DNA from: JAGDVO01 sp964590075 [NCBI: uncultured Aquificales bacterium]
GTDB lineage: Bacteria; Thermosulfidibacterota; Thermosulfidibacteria; Thermosulfidibacterales
Reading direction: 5' to 3'
Length of the DNA: 64,000 nucleotides
NCBI GenBank assembly: GCA_964590075.1
Contig: CAZPXS010000002.1
Coordinates: forward strand, 172,655-236,654
The position numbers were made by a program, and so were the translations under genes. Shown here one piece after another: positions 33,412 to 41,814 of this stretch; position 1 is the stretch's first letter, and each line of letters opens with the position of its first letter. The notes under the pieces are model-generated. The model saw only the letters and a list, made by a program, of their open reading frames with translations. It was not told where the DNA came from and did not search any database.

Positions 33412-35702
33412 AGCTTTATCCTCCTTAGAATGTAAGTTTCCCTCACATTTCCGGAAATTAACTCTTCAAGCTTCTTATAAGGTCCCTTATCGCTTTCCCA
33501 TCTTATGATCGCATAACCCTTTTTGCGTTCTATCCTTACATCACTTCCTTCTTCCTTAAGTCTATTTTCCTCAACTATAGCTATATATTCTTTTATGTGT
33601 TTGATTTTGCTTAACTTTGGTATGGAATCGTCGACTTTTATCAATTTTTTAAGGATTATCCCCCTTGGCATGGACTTTTTTATTCCCTCTATATCTTCTA
33701 TCTCTCTATAGGTCCATATCTCGAAAGGTTCATCTATTCCTATAACCCCTAGGGGTAATGCATCTAGGAAGTATATGTATGGCATGGGGTGGAATCCCTG
33801 GGAGTATGAGAGTGGGACCTCCAACCGCCTCAGTATCCTGTGAAAAATGTGTTCAAAGTCGTTCTGTCCTATAAGTGAGAATGCCCCAAATCTTGTTATA
33901 AATCCTATGTATCTTACCCTTCTTTCCGTAGAGAAGGTTGGACTTACAATCAATGGGTAATATTCACAGGTACCCAACTTTACCTTTATCGTGCCCTTAC
34001 ATAACCCGCATCTAGTACATCCCACGCTACAGGCTTGTGTGGTCTTACTCTTTTTTGCTCTTTCAAATTCTCTTTTTAGATATGAAGTCGATATTCCCGT
34101 ATCTATGAATGACCAGGGTGGATTCTCATCTATGTCTATGTTTGGTTGACTATAGCCTTCCAATGCTATTTGCCAGCTAGTCCAGTTGAAGAACTCATCC
34201 CACTCATCGAATATTGCCCCCCTTTTATAAGCCTCTAGTATTATTTTTCCTGTTTTGGAATCTCCTCTCGATAGTATTCCTTCTATCAGACTCTTTCTTG
34301 GATCATGATTTTTTATATCCACATTTTTAGGTACCCTCCTTTTTATGTAGGAGATAACCTCCCTAAGGTAATTTAGGTCTGGCTTTTCCCACCATTGAAA
34401 AGGGGTATGCGGTTTGGGCACAAAGGGTGAGATTGTTACGTTGATTTTTACACCCCTTTTTGACCTTTTGGTAATTTTGTTTATCTCATAGATCAAATTT
34501 AATATTGCCTCTATATCCTCCTCTTCCTCGAAGGGTAGTCCGATCATGAAGTACAACTTTATGGTTAACCATCCAGCATCAACCACCTTTTCTATCGTTT
34601 CCATTATCTCTTCATCGGTTATATCCTTGTTTATTATGTCTCTTAATCTCTGACTTCCCGATTCAGGTGCTATGGTGAAACCCGTTTTTCTCACTTCCTT
34701 TAAAGACTCTATTATACTCTTTGTTAGTGTATCGGCTCTAAGTGAAGGTAATGAAAGGGATGTGAAAGAACCCTTGAGAGTTTTACTTAAACCTACAATT
34801 ATGTCCTCTATGTACGTATGATCAGTTGCGGAAAGGGATAGGAGTGATACATTTTCATACCCCGTTTGCCTTAGTGCTTTCTCGACGTAACTAAAGATTT
34901 CTTTGGGAGATCTTTCCCTGAGAGGTCTATACACGAAGCCTGCGTGGCAGAACCTACATCCCCTTTTACAACCTCTAGATATTTCAACTGTTACTCTATT
35001 GTGGGGTATCTCTATCAGTGGTACCAGGTAGGGATCTATCTCTTCCGTGAGTTCTTCTATTCTCCTCTTTATCCTTTTGCCCTCATTTAACCCTGGAACA
35101 AATATGCCTTCCTTCTCTGATAGAAGTTCCAGAATCTCTCTTCTACTTGGTCTCTTTTTTCTCTTTAGTTTGGCTACCTCTTCCAGAACCTCTCTCACTC
35201 CTCTATCCCATTCCCCTATGAAGAAGGCATCTATGAAGTCCGATAGCGGTAATGGATTTGTAACTGCACATCCACCAGCAATTACCACAGGCTCTTCAAT
35301 TCTCTCCTCTCTCGTAAGGGGTATCTTGGCAAGATCAAGGTAACATAGGATATTAGTGTAACACATCTCATAGTGTATAGAAAAAGCTATTATATCGTAC
35401 CTTTTTGCTTCTAATCTCTCTTCCCAGCTATATATGGGAATATCCTTCCTTCTCATGTATTCTATTACTTCTGGAGGTGGTAGGAAACTTCTGTGGCATA
35501 CTATATAATCTGATCTATTGAGGGAGCTATATAATAGCTGGTAGCCGTAACTTGACATTCCTATCTCGTAGTCATCGGGGTAGACGAGAAGTACGTTAAG
35601 TTTTGTTTCGCTGTATTTTTTTGAGGTTAGGTTTATTTCTTTTCCTAATAGTTTTACCGGTTTTTTGAAACTTAGGATTTTTCTTCCAAATATCTCCTTC
35701 AA
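33393..35702 (-). CDS. B12-binding-domain radical SAM protein with C-terminal DUF2344 (TIGR03960-like)
   Basis: 769 residues. The N-terminus resembles a cobalamin-binding domain (LNVLLVYPDDYEIGMSSYGY); the radical SAM cluster motif is SRGCKRGCRFCHAGF at about residues 240-255. Another cysteine group CSVGCTRCGLCKG near 570 may bind a second cluster. From about 610 (RYIGFITRFGAFSLIG) it matches DUF2344 proteins. The reaction is unknown. The start appears to be TTG at 35702, three bases after rseP; no ATG fits. Such proteins are often near ribosome or RNA-processing genes; here it sits between rseP and htrA. Confidence 0.82.
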   Translation of the reverse strand: MKEIFGRKILSFKKPVKLLGKEINLTSKKYSETKLNVLLVYPDDYEIGMSSYGYQLLYSSLNRSDYIVCHRSFLPPPEVIEYMRRKDIPIYSWEERLEAKRYDIIAFSIHYEMCYTNILCYLDLAKIPLTREERIEEPVVIAGGCAVTNPLPLSDFIDAFFIGEWDRGVREVLEEVAKLKRKKRPSRREILELLSEKEGIFVPGLNEGKRIKRRIEELTEEIDPYLVPLIEIPHNRVTVEISRGCKRGCRFCHAGFVYRPLRERSPKEIFSYVEKALRQTGYENVSLLSLSATDHTYIEDIIVGLSKTLKGSFTSLSLPSLRADTLTKSIIESLKEVRKTGFTIAPESGSQRLRDIINKDITDEEIMETIEKVVDAGWLTIKLYFMIGLPFEEEEDIEAILNLIYEINKITKRSKRGVKINVTISPFVPKPHTPFQWWEKPDLNYLREVISYIKRRVPKNVDIKNHDPRKSLIEGILSRGDSKTGKIILEAYKRGAIFDEWDEFFNWTSWQIALEGYSQPNIDIDENPPWSFIDTGISTSYLKREFERAKKSKTTQACSVGCTRCGLCKGTIKVKLGTCEYYPLIVSPTFSTERRVRYIGFITRFGAFSLIGQNDFEHIFHRILRRLEVPLSYSQGFHPMPYIYFLDALPLGVIGIDEPFEIWTYREIEDIEGIKKSMPRGIILKKLIKVDDSIPKLSKIKHIKEYIAIVEENRLKEEGSDVRIERKKGYAIIRWESDKGPYKKLEELISGNVRETYILRRIKLWEDSF

Positions 35703-35705
35703 TTT

Positions 35706-36767
35706 CTACCTTACTATCAATCTCATTAGGTCGTTGTAAAGAGCTATTACCATTATAAATAGGATTATAACAAGACCGAGATAACTCACGAGTTCCTTAG
35801 CTCTTTGACTTAGCTGCTTTCTCAGTATCGCCTCTATGGTGAATATCATGGCATGTCCGCCATCGAGTATCGGTATAGGAAGTAGATTCAGTATCCCAAG
35901 ATTGACGCTTATGAGTGATAGGAAGAAGAGTAGTTGACTGCTACCTTGACTTGCCTGTTCCTTTGCCATCTGGACTATCATTATGGGCCCACCTATACTG
36001 CCTATTGGAATTGCTCTTTCAATAAGCTTAATTAAGCTCTTTATCGTTAGATATATTATATTGTAGAATTTAACAGTCCCTTCCTCTATGGCCTTGGTGA
36101 AAGGGTAAATCTTTTTGGTTATAGTTCCGAGCGGTTTTATACCTATTATCCCGACTTTCCTTTTCTCACCGAATATATTTTCCAGGACCTCTTCCTTTGG
36201 CTTTATCTTAACAGTTATGGTGCTATTACTCCTAAGAATGGTTAGACTTAGTTCTCTATTCGGGTTTTCCTGTATATACTTTGCTATTTTATCCCAGCTA
36301 TCTATATAAATTTCGTCTATCTTTATTATCCTATCTCCCGTTTTTAAACCTGCCATGTAGGCTGGACTATCCTTTATAACCTCACCTATTATTGGTTCTA
36401 AAACGGGTACCCCTATCATGTGGACTACAATTAGTAAAATCCAGGCGAATATAAGGTTTGCAAGAGGTCCCGCAAGTACCACCGCTATCTTTTCAAGGTA
36501 CGGTCTATTCTTGAAGGCTAACCTTTCAAGTTCGGGATCTACACCTTCTGGTACTTCCTCTTCCCCGAATAGTTTTACATATCCACCTAATGGTATGGCG
36601 CTGATCCTATATTTTGTGTATCTACCCTCGTACTCGTAGATGGGAGGACCAAAGCCTATGGAGAATATCTCAACGGGGATGTTAAAGAGTCTCGCACAGA
36701 GAAAATGTCCCAGTTCATGTATGAGAATTAGTAACGCTAGAATAGCGATACCAATTACTATCGGCAC
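35706..36767 (-). CDS. rseP: Site-2 protease RseP / RIP metalloprotease
   Basis: Intramembrane zinc protease that releases membrane-tethered regulators such as anti-sigma factors. It has 353 residues; H17-E-x-x-H21 (IHELGH) lies in the first membrane segment, a PDZ domain spans roughly 115-190 (AGLKTGDRIIKID), and the third ligand motif LNLLPIPILDGGH is near 295-310. The GTG start follows a GGAGG site. Its operon partner htrA suggests envelope-stress functions; no anti-sigma gene is in view. Confidence 0.92.
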   Translation of the reverse strand: MPIVIGIAILALLILIHELGHFLCARLFNIPVEIFSIGFGPPIYEYEGRYTKYRISAIPLGGYVKLFGEEEVPEGVDPELERLAFKNRPYLEKIAVVLAGPLANLIFAWILLIVVHMIGVPVLEPIIGEVIKDSPAYMAGLKTGDRIIKIDEIYIDSWDKIAKYIQENPNRELSLTILRSNSTITVKIKPKEEVLENIFGEKRKVGIIGIKPLGTITKKIYPFTKAIEEGTVKFYNIIYLTIKSLIKLIERAIPIGSIGGPIMIVQMAKEQASQGSSQLLFFLSLISVNLGILNLLPIPILDGGHAMIFTIEAILRKQLSQRAKELVSYLGLVIILFIMVIALYNDLMRLIVR

Positions 36768-36853
36768 TTTTTATAAATCCTCCATATGAGGAATAGATTT
36801 GAAAAGGGAGAAAGGAGCAACTGTCGCCCGGCGCTATTTTTAATATTTAAGTT

Positions 36854-37060
36854 TTAGCGTGGATTTACGTTAGCAGCCTGGGGACCCTTTGCCCCTTCAA
36901 CTATTTCAAACTCTACCTTCTGTCCTTCAGATAGAGTTTTGAAACCCTTCTGATTTATAGCTGTGTAATGGACAAATACGTCTTGTCCATTGTCGTCTCT
37001 GGTTATGAAACCATAACCCTTCTTTTCGTTGAACCACTTTACCTTACCTGTGTACTTCAT
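36854..37060 (-). CDS. Cold-shock protein (CspA family)
   Basis: 68-residue single OB-fold RNA chaperone. It shows RNP1 ([10 protein letters not shown]) and RNP2 (DVFVHYTAI). The ATG at 37060 follows GGGAGG; a further in-frame ATG at 37120 would add 20 atypical residues and is rejected. About 130 bases of leader precede the start. rseP begins 86 bases downstream, so read-through is possible. Confidence 0.95.
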   Translation of the reverse strand: MKYTGKVKWFNEKKGYGFITRDDNGQDVFVHYTAINQKGFKTLSEGQKVEFEIVEGAKGPQAANVNPR

Positions 37061-37216
37061 GGTACTAAAACCTCCCTTGAATTTTTTGATGAATTTGACG
37101 AGCCTGACCTTTGCAGGCACTGATGAACTACTGTGTTGCCGGGTGTTGCCAAAGTATCTCCTTTCTCCCTATTTCTTGTTACCTATCAACTTAAGCCTTT
37201 TTTTTGATATTGTCAA
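37061..37216 (-). promoter_or_regulatory. Promoter and long structured leader of the cold-shock gene
   Basis: On the minus strand a TTGACA box (37216-37211) is followed 17 bases later by a weak TAAGTT. The leader of about 120 bases includes the hairpin GCCTG-7-CAGGC (37102-37118) and a direct repeat of GGCAACAC (37133-37140, 37143-37150). Long leaders that refold with temperature are known for csp genes; that role here is inference. Confidence 0.42.
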
Positions 37217-37248
37217 GTGTAAATTTTTTGTGTTATTTTTGAGGTGTC

Positions 37249-38019
37249 ATGAGGGAGAAGGTAACAGTTATAATTCCCACCTATAACGAGGAACATAACA
37301 TCGAGGACTGTCTTAAGAGTGTTTTATGGGCCGACGAGATAATGGTTGTTGATTCCTTCAGTACCGATAGGACCGTTGAGATAGCTAAGAAATACGCCCA
37401 TAGGATACTACAGCACGAATACATTAATTCAGCTACTCAGAAAAATTGGGCTATACCTCAGGCTAGTAACGAGTGGGTTATGATAGTGGATGCCGATGAG
37501 AGGGTAACACCGGAGCTCAGGGATGAGATATTAAGGGAACTTGAGAATCCAAGGTACGATGGATACTATATAGGTAGAAGAAACTTTTTTCTTGGTTTTC
37601 CTCTTGATCACGGCGGATGGAGTCCCAAGGATGATAGGAACATAAGGCTCTTTAGGAAGAGTCTTTCAAGATACGAGCAGAAGGAGGTACACGCTGATGT
37701 TATAGTTAAGGGTAAAGTAGGTTCCCTTAAAAATCATCTTATACATTACACCTACCGATCCCTGAGCGATTATTTTAGAAAATTTGATAGATATACTACC
37801 TGGGCCGCTATGGATATAGTTAAGGCGGGTAAAAAGCCTAACTTTGTAAATCTCGTTTTAAGGCCGATAGGTGATTTTATAAAGTTCTATATAATAAAAG
37901 GTGGATTTCTCGATGGTTTACCTGGACTTATAATCGCACTTCTTTCGAGCTACTATGTGGTTGTAAAGTATGTCAAGGCCTGGGAACTATACGTAAAGGA
38001 ATCAAAGAATAAGAAGTAG
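37249..38019 (+). CDS. Family 2 glycosyltransferase (WaaE/KdtX-like, LPS core)
   Basis: Transfers a sugar from a nucleotide donor. It has 256 residues with the GT-A fold start [29 protein letters not shown] and the metal-binding DADER at 81-85. RRNFFLG and [17 protein letters not shown] are features shared with WaaE-type LPS core glucosyltransferases. The C-terminal third has a hydrophobic helix ([17 protein letters not shown]) that may anchor it to the membrane. Divergent from the csp gene. LPS core assignment is by similarity only. Confidence 0.85.
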   Translation: MREKVTVIIPTYNEEHNIEDCLKSVLWADEIMVVDSFSTDRTVEIAKKYAHRILQHEYINSATQKNWAIPQASNEWVMIVDADERVTPELRDEILRELENPRYDGYYIGRRNFFLGFPLDHGGWSPKDDRNIRLFRKSLSRYEQKEVHADVIVKGKVGSLKNHLIHYTYRSLSDYFRKFDRYTTWAAMDIVKAGKKPNFVNLVLRPIGDFIKFYIIKGGFLDGLPGLIIALLSSYYVVVKYVKAWELYVKESKNKK

Positions 38020-38091
38020 AGTTTATAACATCGGGTAACAGGATAGAAGCATTATATGCTCACTATTATAAATGGAAAGGGGAGGTATCCA

Positions 38092-38385
38092 ATGAAAGGG
38101 TTTCTGAAAACATTTTCAACACTTTTTGTCAGCTTTTCGATAGCCTTTTCTATTGTGACTGGTGTGTGCTATGCGGGTAAAGACTCCGCATATGATCAGG
38201 CACAGGGAACTGCCAGGGATAGTGATATGGCAAGACAAGCTGCAGAGAAAGGTGATTACGAAAGTGCAAGAAGTGGTGCTCAAAGGGGATTCGATATAGA
38301 GAGATCATCAAACCTTGGCCCTGGCAACTTAAACGTTCCTGAGCCTAAACCAGCCGTCGACAAGGATAAACAGGGTAATAATTAA
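38092..38385 (+). CDS. Small secreted protein of unknown function
   Basis: 97 residues from ATG 38092, preceded by GGGGAGG. The N-terminus is a clear signal peptide (basic MKGFLK, hydrophobic core, likely cleavage after VCYA near residue 28). The mature part is about 69 residues, hydrophilic, rich in alanine, aspartate, lysine and glycine, with a predicted helical middle (MARQAAEKGDYESARSGAQR resembles a short TPR-like helix pair) and a proline-lysine tail. No lipobox fits the single cysteine. I do not recognise the family. Flanked by noncoding DNA, so probably monocistronic. Confidence 0.7.
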   Translation: MKGFLKTFSTLFVSFSIAFSIVTGVCYAGKDSAYDQAQGTARDSDMARQAAEKGDYESARSGAQRGFDIERSSNLGPGNLNVPEPKPAVDKDKQGNN

Positions 38386-38683
38386 ATTTTCAAACTAGTT
38401 GTTGTTTTTGATTAACTCCAATCTTAGAGTGTAGATTTATTACCTTTTAATACTAAACGTTTCCTCAATTAAAGCTTCTTCAGTCAGAGGTCTTTGCTAA
38501 GGTACGGCAGACTTTAACCGTCAAGGATAGGTCAAAGAACATTTGTGAAAGAAAGAATTTAAAGCGAACTAAAAGTTGGTATTAGCCGTTAATTATGGTG
38601 GTTAATCTATACACTTAAAAAGTTGTTACAGAAGTCATTCAAAGATCACGTTATATAAATCAAAGACCTTGGAAGTATCTATA

Positions 38684-38701
38684 TGACCGATACGTCGGTT
38701 A
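38684..38701. promoter_or_regulatory. Pseudo-palindrome, candidate operator of the acyl-CoA operon
   Basis: TGACCGATA/CGTCGGTTA contains the perfect arms ACCGA-TACG-TCGGT (38686-38699). It is centred about 50 bases before the -35 box. Size and symmetry suit a dimeric regulator such as a TetR-type protein; no regulator gene is nearby. Confidence 0.4.
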
Positions 38702-38740
38702 TGCCTTAACGTATAACAAAAAATAAAATTAGGTTTCTAC

Positions 38741-38768
38741 TTGACAAGGGGAGTCTCTTGAATATAAT
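38741..38768 (+). promoter_or_regulatory. Consensus sigma-70 promoter of the acyl-CoA dehydrogenase operon
   Basis: TTGACA (38741-38746) and TATAAT (38763-38768) are both perfect matches with a 16-base spacer. Transcription should start near 38775, leaving a leader of about 160 bases before the first structural gene. Confidence 0.75.
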
Positions 38769-38808
38769 TTAATACAGTTAAGTATGGCTTAATGTGAAGG
38801 TGTCTGAG

Positions 38809-38907
38809 ATGTTAGGCAAAAGGCTTACGGGTGGTGCGGTTATGGTGGGAAGATTGTTGGTAAGTGTAGTTTACGGGAAAACTATGAAAGTTGTGTGTGG
38901 CGGTTAG
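38809..38907 (+). CDS. Possible 32-codon leader peptide
   Basis: An ATG-to-TAG frame of 32 codons within the operon leader, preceded by AAGGTG six bases upstream. The peptide holds seven valines and four leucines (MVGRLLVSVVYGKTMKVV in its middle). It ends 28 bases before the acyl-CoA dehydrogenase start, and an imperfect hairpin TTCTC-7-GAGAA at 38909-38925 follows it just before the next ribosome binding site. This would suit translation-dependent control by branched-chain amino acids, but a chance frame in a GT-rich leader cannot be excluded. Confidence 0.35.
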   Translation: MLGKRLTGGAVMVGRLLVSVVYGKTMKVVCGG

Positions 38908-38935
38908 TTTCTCGAAAAAAGAGAAGGGGGTTGAG

Positions 38936-40102
38936 ATGCTTATTTCAAAGTTACTATTACGTGAGGAAGTTATAGAGTTAGCAAGTGCTGTCAGGGAATT
39001 TTGTGAACGCGAGTTTAAAGACGCGTTGGAGTGGGATAAACAGGAGTACATGCCACCTGAGCTGTGGAAGAAGATGGGGGAGATTGGTTTAACTGGAATG
39101 ATGTTAGATAGTGAGCTTGGTGGTTTAGGGGATGATTTGCTCGCGAGTGTGGTTATACTTGAGGAAATGTCCGTTTACTCACCTGCTGTTGCTATGTCCT
39201 TAGGTGCTCATGCGGTTCTCTGTGGATACGTTATTAATAGGGCGGGTAATAAAAGGCAAAAGGAAAAGTATATACCGCCTATAGCTACCGGTGAAAAGAT
39301 AGGGGCGTTGTGCATTACTGAGCCAGAGGTTGGTTCTGATGCGGCTAGTATTAAAACTAAAGCGATCAAGAAGGGTGATAGATACATACTCCGTGGTAGT
39401 AAGATTTTTATAACCAACGGACCTATAGCTGATATCTTTGTCGTTTATGCACGTACATCTGATGATCCAAAGCGAGGTATTTCAGCCTTTATAGTGGAGA
39501 AGGATTTTGGGAACATCTCTGTGGAAAAAATACACAAAATGGGGATGCGTGCATCTCCAACGGGACTTGTGACTTTCAATGATACTGAAGTGCCGGAGGA
39601 GAATCTGTTAGGTAGTGAGGGAGAGGGAATATATATAATGATGGGCGGTTTGGACGTAGAGAGGATTGCTTTATCTGGAAGTAATTTAGGAATGATTAAA
39701 GGCTCTTTGGATATTGCATCCAACTATGCCAAAGAGAGGATTCAATTTGGTCAGCCAATAATAAATTACCAGTTAATCCAGGAGAAGTTGGCCTATATGC
39801 TTGCCCAACTGGAGTTGAATAGACTTTATCTATACCATTTGGCTGAAGTGTGGAGAAACTATCCAGAATCGAGAAAGAAGTTGAGAACGGCAACTGCAGT
39901 GGTCAAAATGACATCGGCTCGTGCTGCTTTAAGAGCTGCTGAGGAGGCTATACAGATACTTGGTGGTTACGGTTACACAACCGACTATAGAGTTCAGATG
40001 TACTGGAGAGATGCGAAACTATATGAGATTGGTGCTGGAACAACGGAGATGATGAAGCTTTTAATAGCAAGACGTATAAAAGAGGGCTTTATAGATCTAT
40101 AA
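38936..40102 (+). CDS. Acyl-CoA dehydrogenase, isovaleryl-CoA dehydrogenase-like
   Basis: FAD flavoenzyme that introduces a 2,3 double bond in an acyl-CoA and passes electrons to ETF. It has 388 residues from ATG 38936 (GAAGGGGG upstream). Motifs: CITEPEVGSDAASI, KIFITNG, and the C-terminal YEIGAGTTEMM. Most relatives have the catalytic glutamate in YEGT; here that position is alanine (A367), as in isovaleryl-CoA dehydrogenase, whose base lies in the LDLERL helix. The matching LDVERI with E242 is present. This favours a branched-chain substrate. First gene of a six-gene unit. Confidence 0.87.
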   Translation: MLISKLLLREEVIELASAVREFCEREFKDALEWDKQEYMPPELWKKMGEIGLTGMMLDSELGGLGDDLLASVVILEEMSVYSPAVAMSLGAHAVLCGYVINRAGNKRQKEKYIPPIATGEKIGALCITEPEVGSDAASIKTKAIKKGDRYILRGSKIFITNGPIADIFVVYARTSDDPKRGISAFIVEKDFGNISVEKIHKMGMRASPTGLVTFNDTEVPEENLLGSEGEGIYIMMGGLDVERIALSGSNLGMIKGSLDIASNYAKERIQFGQPIINYQLIQEKLAYMLAQLELNRLYLYHLAEVWRNYPESRKKLRTATAVVKMTSARAALRAAEEAIQILGGYGYTTDYRVQMYWRDAKLYEIGAGTTEMMKLLIARRIKEGFIDL

Positions 40103-40162
40103 AGCCTGGAGTTTGCGAGTTGATGCTATGAATTGTCGATGTAGGTGTATGAGGAGGACCAG

Positions 40163-40927
40163 ATGGTTAATATTGGTGTTTGTATAAAAGTAGTGCCTGA
40201 CTACGAGATACCGGCTGAAAAGTTTTGTTTGCAAAACAACAGGATGGCCGGGGACTATAAAGAGGTCATAGGTTTATACGATGAACATGCACTTGAGGTT
40301 GGACTTCAACTAAAGGAGAAGTTGGGAAGCAGGTTGTACGCAATTAGTTATGCTAAAGAAGAACATATCCCAACACTAAGAAAAGCTCTTGCTATGGGTG
40401 CGGATGAACTTATAGTAGTTGAGTCTAGTAGCGATGATCCCTTCAAAACAGCTTATAACTTAGCCAATGTTATTAAAAAATATAATATCGATGTTGTTCT
40501 ACTAGGGAGAGTATCATCAGATCTAGAAAGAGAGATGGTTCCCTCGTTATTGGCGGCAATGCTGGAGCGTACTTATTTGCCTTACGTTATATCTATTTCC
40601 AGTGATGATGGAGGGAACTCGTTTTTATGCATACAGCAACTGGATGATAAGAATTTATTTCTAAAGGTAAAAGGGAGTTTCGTAGCTTCAATAACCGATG
40701 CTCCCTGTAACTTACCGCGTATACCGAACTTAAGAGAAATCATGAGGAGTAAATCAAAACCCGTGGTAGTAGAGCCGGAGGATGGATCTTACAAATACGA
40801 CTGGGCAAGGGAAGTTTCCGCCAAGATTCCTAAATACGAATATGTGAATGAAATGTTACCTAACGATGATTTATCGTTGACTGCTAAATTGTTGATAGAA
40901 AAACTAAGAAAGGAGCATTACCTATGA
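40163..40927 (+). CDS. etfB: Electron transfer flavoprotein subunit beta
   Basis: AMP- (or FAD-) binding half of ETF, the electron acceptor for acyl-CoA dehydrogenases. The ATG at 40163, after AGGAGG, gives 254 residues beginning MVNIGVCIKVVPD. ALAMGADELIVV and the GRVSSDLEREMVPSLLAAML signature region are typical. Whether it is a plain or bifurcating ETF cannot be decided by eye. ATGA overlap with etfA. Confidence 0.9.
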   Translation: MVNIGVCIKVVPDYEIPAEKFCLQNNRMAGDYKEVIGLYDEHALEVGLQLKEKLGSRLYAISYAKEEHIPTLRKALAMGADELIVVESSSDDPFKTAYNLANVIKKYNIDVVLLGRVSSDLEREMVPSLLAAMLERTYLPYVISISSDDGGNSFLCIQQLDDKNLFLKVKGSFVASITDAPCNLPRIPNLREIMRSKSKPVVVEPEDGSYKYDWAREVSAKIPKYEYVNEMLPNDDLSLTAKLLIEKLRKEHYL

Positions 40928-41814
40928 TGGTGAAAAGTGTTTTGATCATAGGTGACGATGATAGGGATAGGTTAGGGGAGCTGAATTTTGTAGCTAAAAA
41001 ATTCAGTGATAATGTCGATGCAATAATTTTCACCGGTAGGAAAGAGATAGAGATTGAGGCTAACAAGGTATACGGGATAAATAACCTACCCTGTAATTCT
41101 ATAGAAGCTATTTTACCTATCGCTCAGAATTACGATCTAATCTTAACAAATGGTATCGTTGGTTCCTATTTAGGTGGGATACTTACGCTTAAGCTAAATG
41201 CAGCGTGTGTCTTTGGCGTTACCGATATCGACTATGAGAAATTCATATTTTCCCATAGTGCCTATGGTGATAAGGCCATAATTGAATTCCAGCCACTCCG
41301 TGTACCCTTAGTCTTAGTATTGAAGGAGAAGTATTTTGAGCAATTGGTACCTGAGAGGGTAGTAGAGGTCGAACACCTGGATGTGAATAAAAATTATGTT
41401 GAGATTGTGAAGGAAGAGAAGTTTGAAAAGGAGGTGGATTTAAGTAAAGCAAAGGTGGTTGTTGGTGGGGGTAGAGGTATAGGTTCTAAGGAAGGTTTTG
41501 TGATTCTGGAGAGATTGGCAAAGTTACTCGGTGGAGTTGTGGGAGGATCGAGGGCTGCGGTTGATAATGGTTGGATACCCCATCAGTATCAGATCGGTCA
41601 ATCCGGTGCGATGTTGACAGCTGATCTCTACTTTGCCTTTGGTATTAGCGGAGCAAGCCAACACCTAGCTGGTATAAAGAACGTTAAGTGTGTGGTTGCG
41701 GTAAATAGGGACGAAGAGGCTCCAATATTTAAAAGGGCACGTTACAATATCGTTGCCGACTGGAAGGAATTTGCGTTAGCTCTAATAAAAGAACTGGAGG
41801 AGGGAGATGCCTAG
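40924..41814 (+). CDS. etfA: Electron transfer flavoprotein subunit alpha
   Basis: FAD-binding half of ETF, 296 residues. The C-terminal FAD domain shows VVVGGGRGIGSKEGF, GGSRAAVDNGWIPHQYQIGQSG (read in two parts) and GISGASQHLAGI, which wrap the cofactor. No N-terminal ferredoxin domain. The start overlaps the etfB stop; ATG 40924 or 40927 are equivalent choices. It overlaps the carboxyltransferase gene by eight bases. Confidence 0.92.
   Translation: MMVKSVLIIGDDDRDRLGELNFVAKKFSDNVDAIIFTGRKEIEIEANKVYGINNLPCNSIEAILPIAQNYDLILTNGIVGSYLGGILTLKLNAACVFGVTDIDYEKFIFSHSAYGDKAIIEFQPLRVPLVLVLKEKYFEQLVPERVVEVEHLDVNKNYVEIVKEEKFEKEVDLSKAKVVVGGGRGIGSKEGFVILERLAKLLGGVVGGSRAAVDNGWIPHQYQIGQSGAMLTADLYFAFGISGASQHLAGIKNVKCVVAVNRDEEAPIFKRARYNIVADWKEFALALIKELEEGDA

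Larger units (their letters stand above)
38386..38808. other. AT-rich noncoding stretch upstream of acyl-CoA dehydrogenase operon
   Basis: 423 bases without a credible gene, the longest such gap in the window. It holds a dyad at 38684-38701, a consensus promoter at 38741-38768 and three TCAAAGA copies (38532, 38639, 38660). A 43-codon open frame at 38457-38585 has no start codon or ribosome binding site. Confidence 0.7.

Noticed and set aside
36780-36853. Terminator after the cold-shock gene
   Set aside because: CGCC/GGCG pairing there leaves no proper loop, so no hairpin terminator can be supported.
37061-37120. Extended N-terminus for the cold-shock protein from an upstream ATG
   Set aside because: The extra 20 residues are unlike CspA, and the ATG at 37060 has the GGGAGG site.
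38457-38585. 43-codon open frame in the gap before the acyl-CoA operon
   Set aside because: It begins directly after a stop, has no ATG, GTG or TTG start and no ribosome binding site, and the translation resembles no family I know. A gene remnant is possible but unsupported.
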